In this document: positions 1 to 10,363 of the stretch, piece after piece | Position numbering within the stretch: the stretch's first letter is position 1 | Layout: the number at the start of each line of letters is the position of its first letter | DNA from: Conidiobolus incongruus B7586 | Lineage: Eukaryota > Entomophthoromycota > Entomophthoromycetes > Entomophthorales > Conidiobolaceae | NCBI GenBank assembly: GCA_000697335.1 | Contig: JNEM01016764.1 | Coordinates: 1-28,481 of the forward strand | Direction: 5' to 3' | DNA length: 28,481 bases | The notes under the pieces: generated by a model | The model's database searches: none | Told to the model about the DNA's origin: nothing | What the model saw: only the letters and a program-made list of their open reading frames with translations | Made by a program: the position numbers and the translations under genes

Positions 1-550
1 TAATTAATATAAAAATTAAAAAAAACATCTTATAATTTTAAAGTATTTAAATAATAATAAATTTAATTATCATTTATTATATAATAAAATATTTCAATAT
101 TAAATAAAGAATTTTCAAAAAAATATATAATATTAATAGTAATTCAAAATAATATATAAAAATTAATAAGATAATAATAAATTTATATAATAATGTAATT
201 CTCAATAATTTTAATTTAAATAATAATTTTTTTTAATATAATAAATGATGTCAAATTACAATGTCACATAATTTAATTCTCAATACATATGTAAATTGGC
301 TATATTAAAATAAAAAAAAGTCTAGATTTATATTATTCCCCTTTGGCTATTAATATTAATATTAATAATTATTAATTATTAATAATATATATTAAAATAT
401 TAAAAATTATTTTATTTTTAGTGATAAAAAAATAATTATTATTCAATTTTATTAAAAAAAATTAGAGATAAAATGAATAAGTGGTGAAATTTATAGACAT
501 TTCAAATGTTGAGCAAAGGGACTACCTGTGACAATCAATTGAATTTAAAA
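1..550. other. AT-rich intergenic DNA
   Basis: Nearly pure A/T sequence with short runs and small palindromic AT stretches. I see no open frame, tRNA or structured island. The last 100 bases or so probably hold the 3' untranslated region of the minus-strand gene that ends at 551. Confidence 0.7.
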
Positions 551-1018
551 TTAGAATAAGTAACTACCGACAGCGGCGAAAACAGCACCAGCAGCGACCA
601 CGTATTGAGGAGCGATCAAACGGTTGGCATTGCTAGGGGTGGTACTGGATGATGAGCCTGATAATTTGGAGGATATAGCTGAACTGGCCTTGGAGGTAGC
701 AGATGCAACTTGAGTTTCGGCACTGGAAATCGCACTTTGAGCTGAGGACACGGCATCGTTAACAGCTGAGCTAGCGCTATTGGCAAGAGAGGTGGCTGAA
801 GCTTGAATTCTAGTTGGAACAGCGCCAGATGCTGCAGAAGCTACTGAGGTAGCTTGATTTTGAGCTGTGGCAGTTGCTTGATTGATAGCACCTTCAACAG
901 ATGAGGCAATATCAGAGAAAGCAGAGTTGGCAGCGTTAACAAGACTGTTAACGCCATCATTTTGAGCTTGGACGGAAGTGATGGCAATAAGAGCAGCGAT
1001 TTGAGTATTGAATTTCAT
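551..1018 (-). CDS. Small Ser/Ala-rich GPI-anchored cell-surface protein
   Basis: Single-exon gene for 155 residues. The start MKFNTQIAALIAITSVQAQN is a classic signal peptide with cleavage probably after QA. Residues about 25-125 are almost all Ala, Ser, Gln, Thr and Val in an 11-residue-like helical pattern (SSA, VASA and NSAS blocks), with few charges. A Ser/Thr-rich linker (SGSSSSTTPSN) leads to a C-terminal hydrophobic tail ending VAAGAVFAAVGSYLF, the layout of a GPI attachment signal. By inference it is exported, anchored in the membrane or wall glucan, and O-mannosylated. It is much shorter than most fungal GPI mannoproteins and has no catalytic domain. A TATA box lies about 100 bases upstream, fitting an inducible or strongly expressed gene. 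The codons are GC-richer than the flanks, so coding status is secure; the exact role is unknown. Confidence 0.85.
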   Translation of the reverse strand: MKFNTQIAALIAITSVQAQNDGVNSLVNAANSAFSDIASSVEGAINQATATAQNQATSVASAASGAVPTRIQASATSLANSASSAVNDAVSSAQSAISSAETQVASATSKASSAISSKLSGSSSSTTPSNANRLIAPQYVVAAGAVFAAVGSYLF

Positions 1019-1112
1019 GGTGAAGATAAGTAACAGTTACTAAGCAAAAATAATCAAGATATGAATAAAAATAAGATATTGATAATTTGAGCATACAGGA
1101 AGGAAGCTCAAC

Positions 1113-1125
1113 TATTTATATATTA
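1113..1125 (-). promoter_or_regulatory. TATA box of the GPI-protein gene
   Basis: On the minus strand this reads aatatataaatag, 95-107 bases upstream of the ATG at 1018. Inverted CCAAT pentamers (attgg on the plus strand) lie further upstream at 1293-1297 and 1390-1394. The 1.15-1.46 kb segment is less AT-rich than the rest of the gap, as expected for an upstream control region. Confidence 0.5.
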
Positions 1126-1499
1126 TTCAATGAATACAAAAATCCATTTAATGCGTAGTTTCAATATTGACAAATTCAAAATTGCTTCGTATCCAATTTA
1201 TTTAAATCGCATCATCAATGCATAATAATTGATCAAATTAAATCACAGATTGCCAATACAAAGATTATGGATTCAGATTAATCACTGTTGTAATTGGCTG
1301 GCACCTCAGTTTCCGTTATTAGCAATCAAATTTACTAACTTCCGAACAGGATTGAGGCGGTCTCAGAACTAGGAAAATCTTGCTAATTCATTGGAAGATA
1401 GGGTCCAATTAGATAATTGTAGAATTTTTCTTGGCGCAATTATCCGTTAAAAAGCATTGATGATTTCAAATTTGAATCATTTTCAATTGATATTTAGAC

Positions 1500-4273
1500 C
1501 ATTTGATTAAGGGTTTATTATATTCATTTAATATTACACTTAGTATTAATCTTTTATTTTCCTCAGATTTTTAATATTTTCTTATTGAGGATACATATAT
1601 CGATTGTTAAATATTACTTTTTTATAACGTCATATATTAATCATTTTAAACTATAATCAAATTACTTAATAGCCAAACTGATATTATGATTACTTTGAAT
1701 CATATACCTCTAAATACAAGTTATTCAGGCTAAATCCTCTGAAAAACAGTAAAGTGGAGTAACTTGATTAATGTTAGTTTAATATAAAGTAACTCCTACA
1801 AACAAATATTGAAAATTGATTGTTATTTAAGATAAAAATGAATAATTGTTATGAAAAAACACTTTAGATAAAAATCATATTAAAATAATATCAACAATAG
1901 AATTCAGACTTATATAATATCAATTATTAAAAATACAATATTATAAAAATATATCATAAATGTTAACTTATTAATAATTTCAAATTTAATGTTGAATTGA
2001 TATTTGTTTTTATTCAATCATTTATCGATTATCAAAATTTATTAATGAAAATTAAAATTTTTCAAATTAGCCAATTTTTAAAGTATGATGTCTATTATGG
2101 TTAAAAATTAACAACTATCATTATGTACCTATTTTTACCAACTGTTGAAAACTTAATATTGAAAATTCATGACGAAATGCACTATTAATAAATCAGTCAA
2201 AATATCATTCAGTAGTAATCGTTTGAAAGTTGAAATAGGTATATTTGGCAATTAAACTCTAATTTTTTAGTCTATTAATTACCGTAATACTTAGATTGAG
2301 AAAATATAATTTAAAAATAGCTTATAAGTTTTACTTTAAATGTTGGGGACTTTGAGTTGATAAAGAAATAGATTAATACATCTAGAAGAATCATGAAGGA
2401 ATAATAGGTGGAGTGTTTATACTCACTCCAATCATTTATTTTGAACACCTTGATTTTTATCATTTTTTAAGATTTGACTTTTGAAACTTAAAAATTAATT
2501 ATATAATCAATAAATCCAACACTTATGTTTATTTAGTGATTCCAAAATTCAACGTTTTTTGTAATATCATTTTTGACCTAAAATAAAATAAGAATTTTTG
2601 AAATTATTGAATATATTCTATAACTTTATTATAGAATCTAATGAATTCTATTATATACATAATTTGTGTATCAGAATTGTAAAATTATTAATTTATAATT
2701 TATTAAAAGTATTAATTATAGTAAATTATTCAAATTAATTTGATTCAAAGTTATTAGAAGTTCAACTGATTGAAATATTAGCATTATCAATAATATCTAT
2801 TCGATTCAAAAATAAGTTAATTTTGAATGAATAATCTAATTTTTATTGAATTGATCGGATAATAGATAAAAATAGATATTAGTGCACTATGAAAGTATTT
2901 TTTCTAACATATTTTATAATAGGAAATAATTGATTGAGGTTTTCAACTTATATCATTTCTCAATATATCCTTCTAGAATTCTAGTTAATGTAATACTTTA
3001 TAATGATAAAAATTAATTATGAGTAGCTTGAGACAAATATATAAATTTTATAATAATATTTATATATATTCGGAAATGGATTAACTTGAACAATAGAATA
3101 TTATTTGAACTTATTAATGGGAATTTAACAATTATAATAATTATTTAGTTTATTCAATATTGAGAGATAGAATTTCTAAAAAATATATATTTAGAAATAT
3201 ATAGAGGGAAATTTACAAAATAGGTTAATGTAAATATATTTTTATATATTAAATTGTAATTTTTGCTTTGATTTGAGATGCAATAAATTATTAACATTAA
3301 TATAGTATATTTTAATGCTTTATACTAAAAACATTTTACTTCATCAATATTAATTATATGATGATAATTAGTAAAATCATGATTAAATAAAACTTTTGAA
3401 GTATTAAATGAATAATTAAACTTTATTATGTATTTTGTTTTTATTTATTAATTCAAAATTAAATTTAGTTATAAATTTTAATATCTGATATAGATATTAT
3501 TAATTTTTTATATAATTTACAAAATATGTTTGGAAATTTAAGAAAATTAATTAATATATAAAATATTTAAATATATCTGAAATTCATATTTATCAATATA
3601 TGATAATAATAAAATTATTCAGCAATCTTAAAATTTAAGATATTTTGTTAAGTATATATCGATGTTCAAGTACAAGAATAATCTACAGGATTCTGTTTTA
3701 ATTAAATTTAAATGAAATAATTATAAAATAAAAATTTTTTGTTGAATTATATTTAAAGTTAATTATTTAATAATAATTGAATTTAATCCCATAAATTATT
3801 ATCATTATTTTAATTTATATAAATTTTATTAATTTAATTAATTAAAATAAATTTTATTAAAAATTTTAAATTGACAATAAAGAAAATTTTCAAATTTTAA
3901 TAAAATTTTTATATTTTTAAATATAATATTTTATCTTCTGTATTTTGAAAATTGATACAATTGTCATAAATTAATATTCACAAGCACTTTCTCTCTCCTG
4001 CAAAATTGATGTAAAATTTTTAAATTTGAAAAAAAATTTAAAATTGGAATTGAATTGAGTAGGGGGGGAGAGGGTTTAGTGAATTTAAAGAGGGTTTTTT
4101 AAGACACCTACATCGTACTGAGTTTGATGGGGGATGTGGCTACTAGAAAACCTAAAATTTTTTAAAAATTAAAAATAATAAAAAAATTGAAATATTTAAT
4201 TTAATTCATTTTTATAACTTTAATTTCTTTTCATATATATTTATACTAAAAATAATATTGTTTAAGTAGAATT
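1500..4273. other. Long AT-rich gene-free stretch
   Basis: About 2.8 kb with no credible frame on either strand and no tRNA. Two small points stand out. There is an inverted repeat at about 2408-2429 (tggagtg ... cactcca). A G-rich patch at 4062-4074 (ggggggg then agaggg) lies in an otherwise AT-only context. The less AT-rich piece 4080-4155 could be an alternative last exon of the next gene (see findings). Confidence 0.6.
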
Positions 4274-4583
4274 TTACCACTTTCTCTTCAACTAAAACAA
4301 TAAATTTGAATTAATAATAATATAATAAAATCAAATTAATTATATTACCTTCGTTTGAACACAAAGTTTAAACTGTTCAAACTCTTTACTACATAGACCC
4401 TTTGTAACTTGATAGTAATTTTCGTTAATACATTTACCATATAAGAGACTCTAAATAAATGTTAAGTTTTTGAATTTTAAAGAAATTAGAGTTAATTACT
4501 TGTTCTTTACATTGAGCAATTCCGGAAGCTAAATTGCTTACACCTTTGCGATATTGTTGAGTAATTGGTGCACTAGGTTTCAT
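4274..4583 (-). CDS. NDUFAF8-like twin CX9C complex I assembly factor
   Basis: Three exons join in frame: 4583-4500 (28 codons), 4450-4349 (34 codons) and 4291-4274 (5 codons plus stop). They are separated by GT-AG introns of 49 bases (4451-4499) and 57 bases (4292-4348). The 67-residue product carries two CX9C pairs: CKEQSLLYGKC (residues 25-35) and CSKEFEQFKLC (48-58). The spacing and the phrases YGKC and CSKEFEQFKLC match vertebrate NDUFAF8 (C17orf89), which has AYGRC and CAREFEALRSC. That family enters the intermembrane space by the Mia40 disulfide relay and, with NDUFAF5, helps assemble complex I. The exons are too short to show as a long ORF. Identity rests on my recall of the human protein. 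Alternatives are another small CX9C protein, or a longer C-terminus if a further intron is used. Confidence 0.8.
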
Positions 4584-4864
4584 TATTTGTATTTTATGTT
4601 ATTTAATTTGACTTTTAAATAATTTCAATATTATGTAATATTTATGAATATTTTAAATTATAAAATAATTTTATGGGATTAATAATATCATTTATGCTAA
4701 TTAATAAAAATATTATTAATTTAAAATTTTTAAAATTATGTAAGTCACTTTAAACTTAAACTGTTAAAATAATTAATTAATTAATTAATTAATTAATTAT
4801 TATTATTATTATTATTATATTTAATATTTTTAATATTATAAAAATATAATTATAAATTATTATA
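4584..4864. promoter_or_regulatory. Shared divergent promoter of two mitochondrial genes
   Basis: The 281 bases between the start codons at 4583 (-) and 4865 (+) must hold both promoters. The sequence is almost all A/T. The part next to the phosphatase gene has an AATT run followed by an ATT run. I see no clear TATA or CCAAT element beyond general AT-richness. Confidence 0.55.
4771..4818. repeat. (AATT)n / (ATT)n microsatellite
   Basis: About seven AATT units (4771-4798) run directly into about seven ATT units (to 4818), some 47 bases upstream of the phosphatase start. This is a poly(dA:dT)-type, probably nucleosome-poor promoter tract. Confidence 0.9.
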
Positions 4865-6259
4865 ATGTTATTAAACCATATTAAAAGACCTTCCTCCTTA
4901 AAATTTATTACTAATCCTTTAAAATATCAATCCCTATTGCAATTACGTCACCAAACTAATAGCGGTAGTGGTAGTAGTGGAAGTGGTAGTAATTACAATA
5001 CCCAAATCAATATACTTATCAAAAAACGAAGCATTCAAATCGTTTTAGGAGCTATAGGCCTAGGTTCTTTTTACTACTTGTTCAAAAATCGATCCGATCA
5101 AGATTTAAAGCAAGAAATTATCGACAAGTCCAACGACGACAAGTTTAAGAGGAGGTCCAATATAAAAGATTTAAAATTGATTAGTTTGTCCGATGTAGAA
5201 AAGATGTTAAAGGAGAATGAGGAGGAAGTCACTTTAAATGACAAGTTGAAGGTATTTGTGAACCATGTTGCTAGTAATAACCCCATTGAGGATTCCCACT
5301 TCTTGCACTACGATAAGCCCAATCAAATCGTGGTCTTCGGGGTGATTGATGGCCATGCAGGTTTCAAATGCTCCCGCTTCCTCAAAGAGGAAATTCCTAA
5401 TTGGCTGTTGAAGAATGTTACACCCACTATTAGGGAATTGAATAAGAATAATAATTATGTTAGCAAGGTTGCCGATAGTATTACTACGTGCCTGCTGCAG
5501 TTGGATCATCATTTGGTTAATGAGCGTATCTACGACAAGAATGGAGAGTTGATTAAGGATAATGTCGATACTGCTTACAATGGGGCTGTTGCAATTGTTG
5601 GAATTTTAGATTTAAACAATAATGACTTATTCGTAGCTAACGTTGGAGACTGTCGCGGTGTAATGGGACGCTTAAAGAATAAGAATCAGTGGGAGACTGT
5701 TGCGCTCAGTGAAGACCATTCTTTCCTTAATCTGAAGGAATTGGCACGCATTATCAAGGAACATCCTGGTGAAGGTGCTACAGTTGGTTGGAGAGATCGT
5801 TACATGGCGACTTTGCAGCCCACCAGAGCGTTTGGCGACGCTTGGCTCAAATGGCCTAGAGATTTCCAACGTAGTTTAATTGATATTATGCCACCAACGT
5901 TCAAAATTCGTAATGTTCCCGACTACCATACTCCTCCCTACCCCACCGCAATGGCTGAAGTGACCTATCATAAACTGTCCGAAGACGACAAATTCATCGT
6001 ATTCGGCTGTGACGGTTTGTTCGACAGCTTACAGAGCGAAGAAGTCGTCGAATTGGTTGGAGGCAGTTTAATTAAGGATGGAAGCCAACATCGCGATTAC
6101 CGTATCTTCAAAGACGACAACCTTTCAACACATTTAATTCGAAATGGGTTCAGAGGATGGAATGATCAATACATTCAAGCTCTGCTAAGTTTGGAATACC
6201 CTCAATCCAGACGTCATAGGGACGATGTTAGTGTCATGGTATTAGTATTTGATCATTAA
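4865..6259 (+). CDS. Mitochondrial PP2C-type protein phosphatase (Ptc5 / pyruvate dehydrogenase phosphatase family)
   Basis: Uninterrupted 464-residue frame. The N-terminus is basic and Ser-rich without acids (residues 1-30), like a matrix presequence. It is followed by a Gly/Ser linker and one membrane segment at about 56-73, as in yeast Ptc5, which is inner-membrane anchored or processed. The PP2C metal and catalytic motifs are all present: NPIEDSH (139-145), VIDGHAG (160-166), NVGDCRG (259-265), SEDHS (282-286), TRAFGD (320-325), FGCDGLFD (380-387) and HRDDVSV (451-457). The PDP/Ptc5 type is inferred from the membrane anchor and the long insert between the TRAFGD and CDG motifs. Its expected job is Mn/Mg-dependent Ser/Thr dephosphorylation, probably of the E1 alpha subunit of pyruvate dehydrogenase. 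At 464 residues it is shorter than yeast Ptc5 (about 570). It diverges from the CX9C gene. Confidence 0.92.
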   Translation: MLLNHIKRPSSLKFITNPLKYQSLLQLRHQTNSGSGSSGSGSNYNTQINILIKKRSIQIVLGAIGLGSFYYLFKNRSDQDLKQEIIDKSNDDKFKRRSNIKDLKLISLSDVEKMLKENEEEVTLNDKLKVFVNHVASNNPIEDSHFLHYDKPNQIVVFGVIDGHAGFKCSRFLKEEIPNWLLKNVTPTIRELNKNNNYVSKVADSITTCLLQLDHHLVNERIYDKNGELIKDNVDTAYNGAVAIVGILDLNNNDLFVANVGDCRGVMGRLKNKNQWETVALSEDHSFLNLKELARIIKEHPGEGATVGWRDRYMATLQPTRAFGDAWLKWPRDFQRSLIDIMPPTFKIRNVPDYHTPPYPTAMAEVTYHKLSEDDKFIVFGCDGLFDSLQSEEVVELVGGSLIKDGSQHRDYRIFKDDNLSTHLIRNGFRGWNDQYIQALLSLEYPQSRRHRDDVSVMVLVFDH

Positions 6260-6487
6260 TTTTTCTCGAATAAGGATAATAATTTTAAAAAATTATTATT
6301 AAAAATTTTATTGAAATAAAATTTTTATTATATTTTATTCAATTAATTACAATTTAAGTTTATATTCATAAAACATATTTAATAATATATTTTGTTTTAT
6401 TTAATTTTTAATATTATTAATTAAAAATCGATATCAAATTTTATCTTAATTAGCCTATCAAATATTATATCATCATTTCTTTGGATA

Positions 6488-6520
<33 letters not shown>

Positions 6521-7300
6521 TAATTGTGATTTTCCAACAATTTCTATATTTTATAATTCTTTATAAGCCAGTATTGAAATTTATAATAGTTTAATTTAAT
6601 ACATTTTTTTATATTAATAAATTTTAAACCTAAATATAAACCAAAAATTTTCAATAAAATAATACATTATATTAAAATAAAATTAAAATTTATATTATAA
6701 TTAATAATAAGATAGAATATTAGTTGAAAATAGGTTATTTGATTTATTATGTACACTATTATTTAGTATCTATATTAATCATAAAATTTTATCTATTTTT
6801 GATTCTACAAAATTTATAATCTTTTTACTCATAAGAATCATCTGATATAATTAATTTTTCTCAAGAATTTTGATATCTTTATTAATTCACAGAATTTATA
6901 TTTATAAAAAAATATAATTGGTTGGAAACTAAAATAATTTTTGCTTATTAAAATCTATAAAGCTTTCACTTTAAATTCTTACAACAATAATTTAATTATT
7001 ATTCAAATTTGATGAAAACTTATAAATTGAATATATATTTATATCTTGAAATATAATAAATTTTGAAAATAATGCAAAATATTTTTAATAAATTAAAATA
7101 TTGACATTCATTTATGAAGATAAATGAAAAACCTTCAATCTTATAAGTAGAGAATTTCTCAAAGAGCTGATGTTTTTAACAAAATATAAAATCAATGATA
7201 TATAAAAATGAAAAAATAATAAAAAATACAAAATATTAACAAATGATCATATAAGTTATTATAATTTCATAATAAGCAAATTCTGAATATCCAAACAGCT
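6260..7300. other. AT-rich intergenic DNA downstream of the phosphatase
   Basis: The first 100 bases or so are presumably 3' UTR. The rest is AT-only sequence with a trinucleotide microsatellite. No frame, RNA gene or repeat copy is recognisable by eye. Confidence 0.6.
6488..6520. repeat. (AAT)n microsatellite
   Basis: About eleven uninterrupted AAT units in intergenic DNA. Confidence 0.95.
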
Positions 7301-7399
7301 GCAAATCAACTATTGATCTCAAAATTAACTACTCATGACTGGATTAAACATTTTCCAAAGGATTTTGCTGAGTGTAGCAATCATAAGATAAAGAATTAT

Positions 7400-8280
7400 A
7401 AAACGAACTTTTGGCCACTTTATAAGATAAACATAGCGATCATATTATCAAGTACATGTACAAGAACTCTGGTGCAACAACAAATGTTGTTAAAATTAAA
7501 CTGCTTGTTCAATTTCCAACTCATTATATTGGCAACATTTCTTTTAACAATTTTATTAGTGATATCTGTCCAGTATCTATTAAAGAGCTCTATTGTATTA
7601 ATCAAAACTTGTTTAAATATCTTATAAGAAATTATTACTGAGTAATAGACTGGGTCAATACCTATTTCAACTATAACTTAAATAATATTCTTGATGAAAG
7701 GTAGCATTCCATATTAACATATCAAGAATCTTTTCATGAAGTAAAATCAATATGCCTCCCATCATAAAAATTCCAAGAATTTGTGTTTTGTTTATATCAA
7801 TTTTAGTTACCATTCCAATACTTAATATTTTGCATATTGAGCGGAAGCAACCACCTATAATTGACACTAAAGCACATAATGGTGGGCCTGCTGGGTATAA
7901 TAATACATAATCTAAAGGTACTTTATTAAACAATCTTTTTTCAATTTTATATCCAATATATTTGATGTATAGGATTGTGATCTCAACCTCAAAGTTAGCA
8001 TTATTATAACATGAATAATATTCCAACACTTGTATATGCCAATATTTTCAAATTAATTATTGAAAGAGGATATAGTTATGTATATATTTCACATTACTCA
8101 CCAAAACTCAACGAGATTAAGGAGTGTTTTTTATTAATTAAAAATAAACTCACTAAATAAGAATTTTTAAAAAGAATTTCAAAGATCTAGCAAACTTTTA
8201 CATTATCTAGTTAAATAATCTACACGGATATTGTAAACAGTGAGTGTTTAAGCACAATGACTGCTTAAAATATCAATCAT
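7400..8280 (+). mobile_element. Decayed DD34E (Tc1/mariner-type, DDE_3-like) transposase relic
   Basis: The clearest piece is an open segment at 7999-8160 that reads NMNNIPT, then IIERGYSYVYISHYSPKLN and EIKECF. It aligns to the end of DDE transposases: MDNAPIH, then ERG, LPPYSPELNPIEECW and IKNKL. The second catalytic Asp is Asn here (codon 8014-8016) and the Glu is Lys (8119-8121). They are 35 codons apart, which is DD34E spacing. Upstream, another frame has VIDWVNTYFNYNLNNILDER (about 7643-7705), resembling the segment before the first Asp. Stops and frame changes separate the pieces, so it is dead. I could not find terminal inverted repeats, so the ends given are only the extent of recognisable coding similarity. 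It differs from the transposon at the right end of the window. Confidence 0.55.
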
Positions 8281-8288
8281 TATATCAA

Positions 8289-8312
8289 ATTATTATTATT
8301 ATTATTATTATT
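8289..8312. repeat. (ATT)n microsatellite
   Basis: About eight ATT units just after the transposase relic. Confidence 0.9.
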
Positions 8313-8879
8313 ATAATTTACTCTTTAAATAAGTAATTGTTTATTATTTGAAAACAACATAAATAATCAAATTAAAAAAATTAATTATGCATTTTTCTCT
8401 TTAATTTTGATTTGAACATTTAATAAATTTACAAGTGCAATTATTGCTATAAAAACCTGTACAATATTTTATAAAAGTATCTGATTTTTAAATGAAACCC
8501 ATATGTAGTTTACCAACATGGTAAAATTAATACTTTTTGACAGTATTTTTAATGTGATTTCATTTCAATATAATATTCAATTTTGAATTTTAATTATTAT
8601 CATGTCAGGATTCATGGTTGGATAAATCTGAAGATCATGTCGAGTCTGGAAGGTTACAATTTAGAGGATATTGGCTGGTCTATAATTATAAAAATCTCTT
8701 ATTCTTTGATATTAAATAATCATCAAACTCAAAAATAAATAGAATTTCAAATCTTGAAATTGTTTATTGTCTAATTAAATGTTAGAATAAAAAATAGTAT
8801 CAATTTCAATTTTGATAAATTACTCATTAATGGTATATGAAGTCTTCATATCTATAGATTATTCTCATTTTTGGGCCTT

Positions 8880-9860
8880 GTCTCAATTCGATCAAATGAC
8901 TACAGCCAGCTCGTCTAGTTTAGTGCCCTGAACCTACCTCCCATACCGATAGATACCTCCTCTGGGGATTATTTTGTATAACTTGCTTAAGCTCTGAATC
9001 AGGATTTCGAAAATGATGGGAAGATAGCACAGGATAGTTGAATATCCGAGTTTTCGCCACAGAGAGTTGATAAGATCAAGATTATCAAGGTTCTGCTTTT
9101 TGAATTTAATAAAATAGGCTATAAACGGTATTGTATTTTGCAACTTTCGAGATGCTGAACTTTTGTGACTGTTTGTTTTCCTCCAGTCAAGCTTTTTCTC
9201 TTTATTCCTTTAATCTATCAGGAGTTGCACCTCAAAGGACTGAAGGACCCACAGTGCAATCTGACAGTCAGTCATCCTTCTTGTTTGGTGCAGTGTCCCA
9301 GCCTACCCCCGTATGCCATATATCCTGCTTCTGCACTATTATGCGGAATTTTCCAAAATCTAGAGTCTGAGTTTTGGGATTTATGGGTTGCAAGGGTAAG
9401 TAGGTATGGAATATTTCATTCAAGGAATTTTTTGATAACATGTTTCCATGTTATTGGAATTATTGCTATTATTTGATGAAAAAATCCAGACCTGGATAGT
9501 GATGATGATCTGTTATAGGTAATTCAATACGTTATAATCCCTAATATATTTAACTAGCTCGGTTCCATTTTCTAGTGGAGACTATTATCCTGGATACTCT
9601 TTGGTCTGTTGTGGATTGTTTCTCATTCGTTGGAAAATACCTGGAAAAATAGAATTCAACTCAACGATATGGTCAGATGGCTCGTTAGGTACAATATCCT
9701 ATACCTATCCCATATGCCATAGTTGCTGCTGCAAAGCTCCATTTTGTGGAAACTTTCCAAAGCCCAGAATCGGGGTTGTGGGATTTGGTGGCCCTTGTAG
9801 GTATGTGGGTATAGTGTATTTGAAATTTTTAGAACTCTTGCTATTTGCCATTGGGTAGAT
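8880..9860. repeat. Three-copy diverged tandem repeat, unit about 0.4 kb
   Basis: A GC-richer block in AT-rich surroundings. A shared core of about 90 bases begins with cctacc/cctatcc and recurs at about 8933, 9302 and 9704, so the units are about 369 and 402 bases apart. The last two copies share most positions (atgccata, ttttccaaa or tttccaaag, gttttgggattt or gttgtgggattt). The first copy is more diverged. The similarity extends upstream of the core between copies two and three. On the minus strand all three cores can be read in one comparable frame with a repeated peptide, NSDSRFWK, NPDSGLWK and NPDSEL, followed at similar spacing by MAYGG, MAYGI or VWEVG. This suggests decayed coding origin. 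I do not recognise the family. The short plus-strand frames in this block are not credible genes. Confidence 0.55.
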
Positions 9861-9882
9861 CCTATAAATTTTACTTAATAAA

Positions 9883-9916
9883 CCATATTTAAAGCACCAT
9901 ATTTAAAGCACCATAT
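9883..9916. repeat. Short tandem repeat, 14-base unit
   Basis: The unit ccatatttaaagca occurs twice in a row (9883-9896 and 9897-9910), followed by a partial third copy (ccatat). Confidence 0.9.
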
Positions 9917-10292
9917 CTTCTATCATATCTACTTCTAGTATATGATTTAATTTTATTGTAAAATTTATAATGGAATTTCAGTATAAATTTGACAAATAGA
10001 TCAATACCTTGATATCATGATAATATTTAACTATCAAAATTATATTTATTATTATTAGCAAAATTTGGTAATTAAAACCATTTTATTAAAAAAGAAATTG
10101 ATAGTTTACGATCTGATATTGATAAGAACCTTTTGAATGGATTATAATTAGATTGTTGAGAAAATTATTAATATTAACTGATTAAGGAATACTAAAAAAA
10201 TTATTAATTTTCACCAAATATTAATGAATAATAAAGTGAATTGAAATTGATTTGAATCACGGTCATCTCAACCTATTGTAACATCCAGCTGA

Positions 10293-10363
10293 CCAATCAC
10301 AGCACTGAAAACTGGGATCCAAAGAATTAAATGGCCAATTTCAATTGCATATATAAAAATATA
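10293..10363 (+). promoter_or_regulatory. CCAAT/TATA promoter of the seven-exon gene
   Basis: Two direct CCAAT boxes (10293-10297 in gaccaatcac, 10335-10339 in ggccaattt) precede a good TATA box, catatataaaaatatag (10349-10363). Transcription would start near 10380-10400. The first ATG after it (10424) opens only a six-codon frame. The real start at 10614 is 250 bases from the TATA box. A leader intron from 10414 (gtaact) to 10598 (tattttag) would remove the upstream ATG; this is inferred from splice-like sites only. Confidence 0.5.

Noticed and set aside
4060-4080. The G run as a telomere-like or G-quadruplex element
   Set aside because: There is only one G7 tract and one short G3 tract; no repeated unit or four-tract arrangement is present.
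7667-8029. A 120-codon minus-strand frame with hydrophobic stretches, at first sight a membrane protein
   Set aside because: It lies antisense to the decayed transposase segment on the plus strand, has no recognisable family, and AT-rich decayed DNA gives such hydrophobic frames by chance.
9131-9858. Three plus-strand frames of 79-103 codons
   Set aside because: They fall in the diverged tandem repeat, overlap one another, and the repeat-to-repeat peptide conservation is better on the minus strand. No start or splice context supports them.
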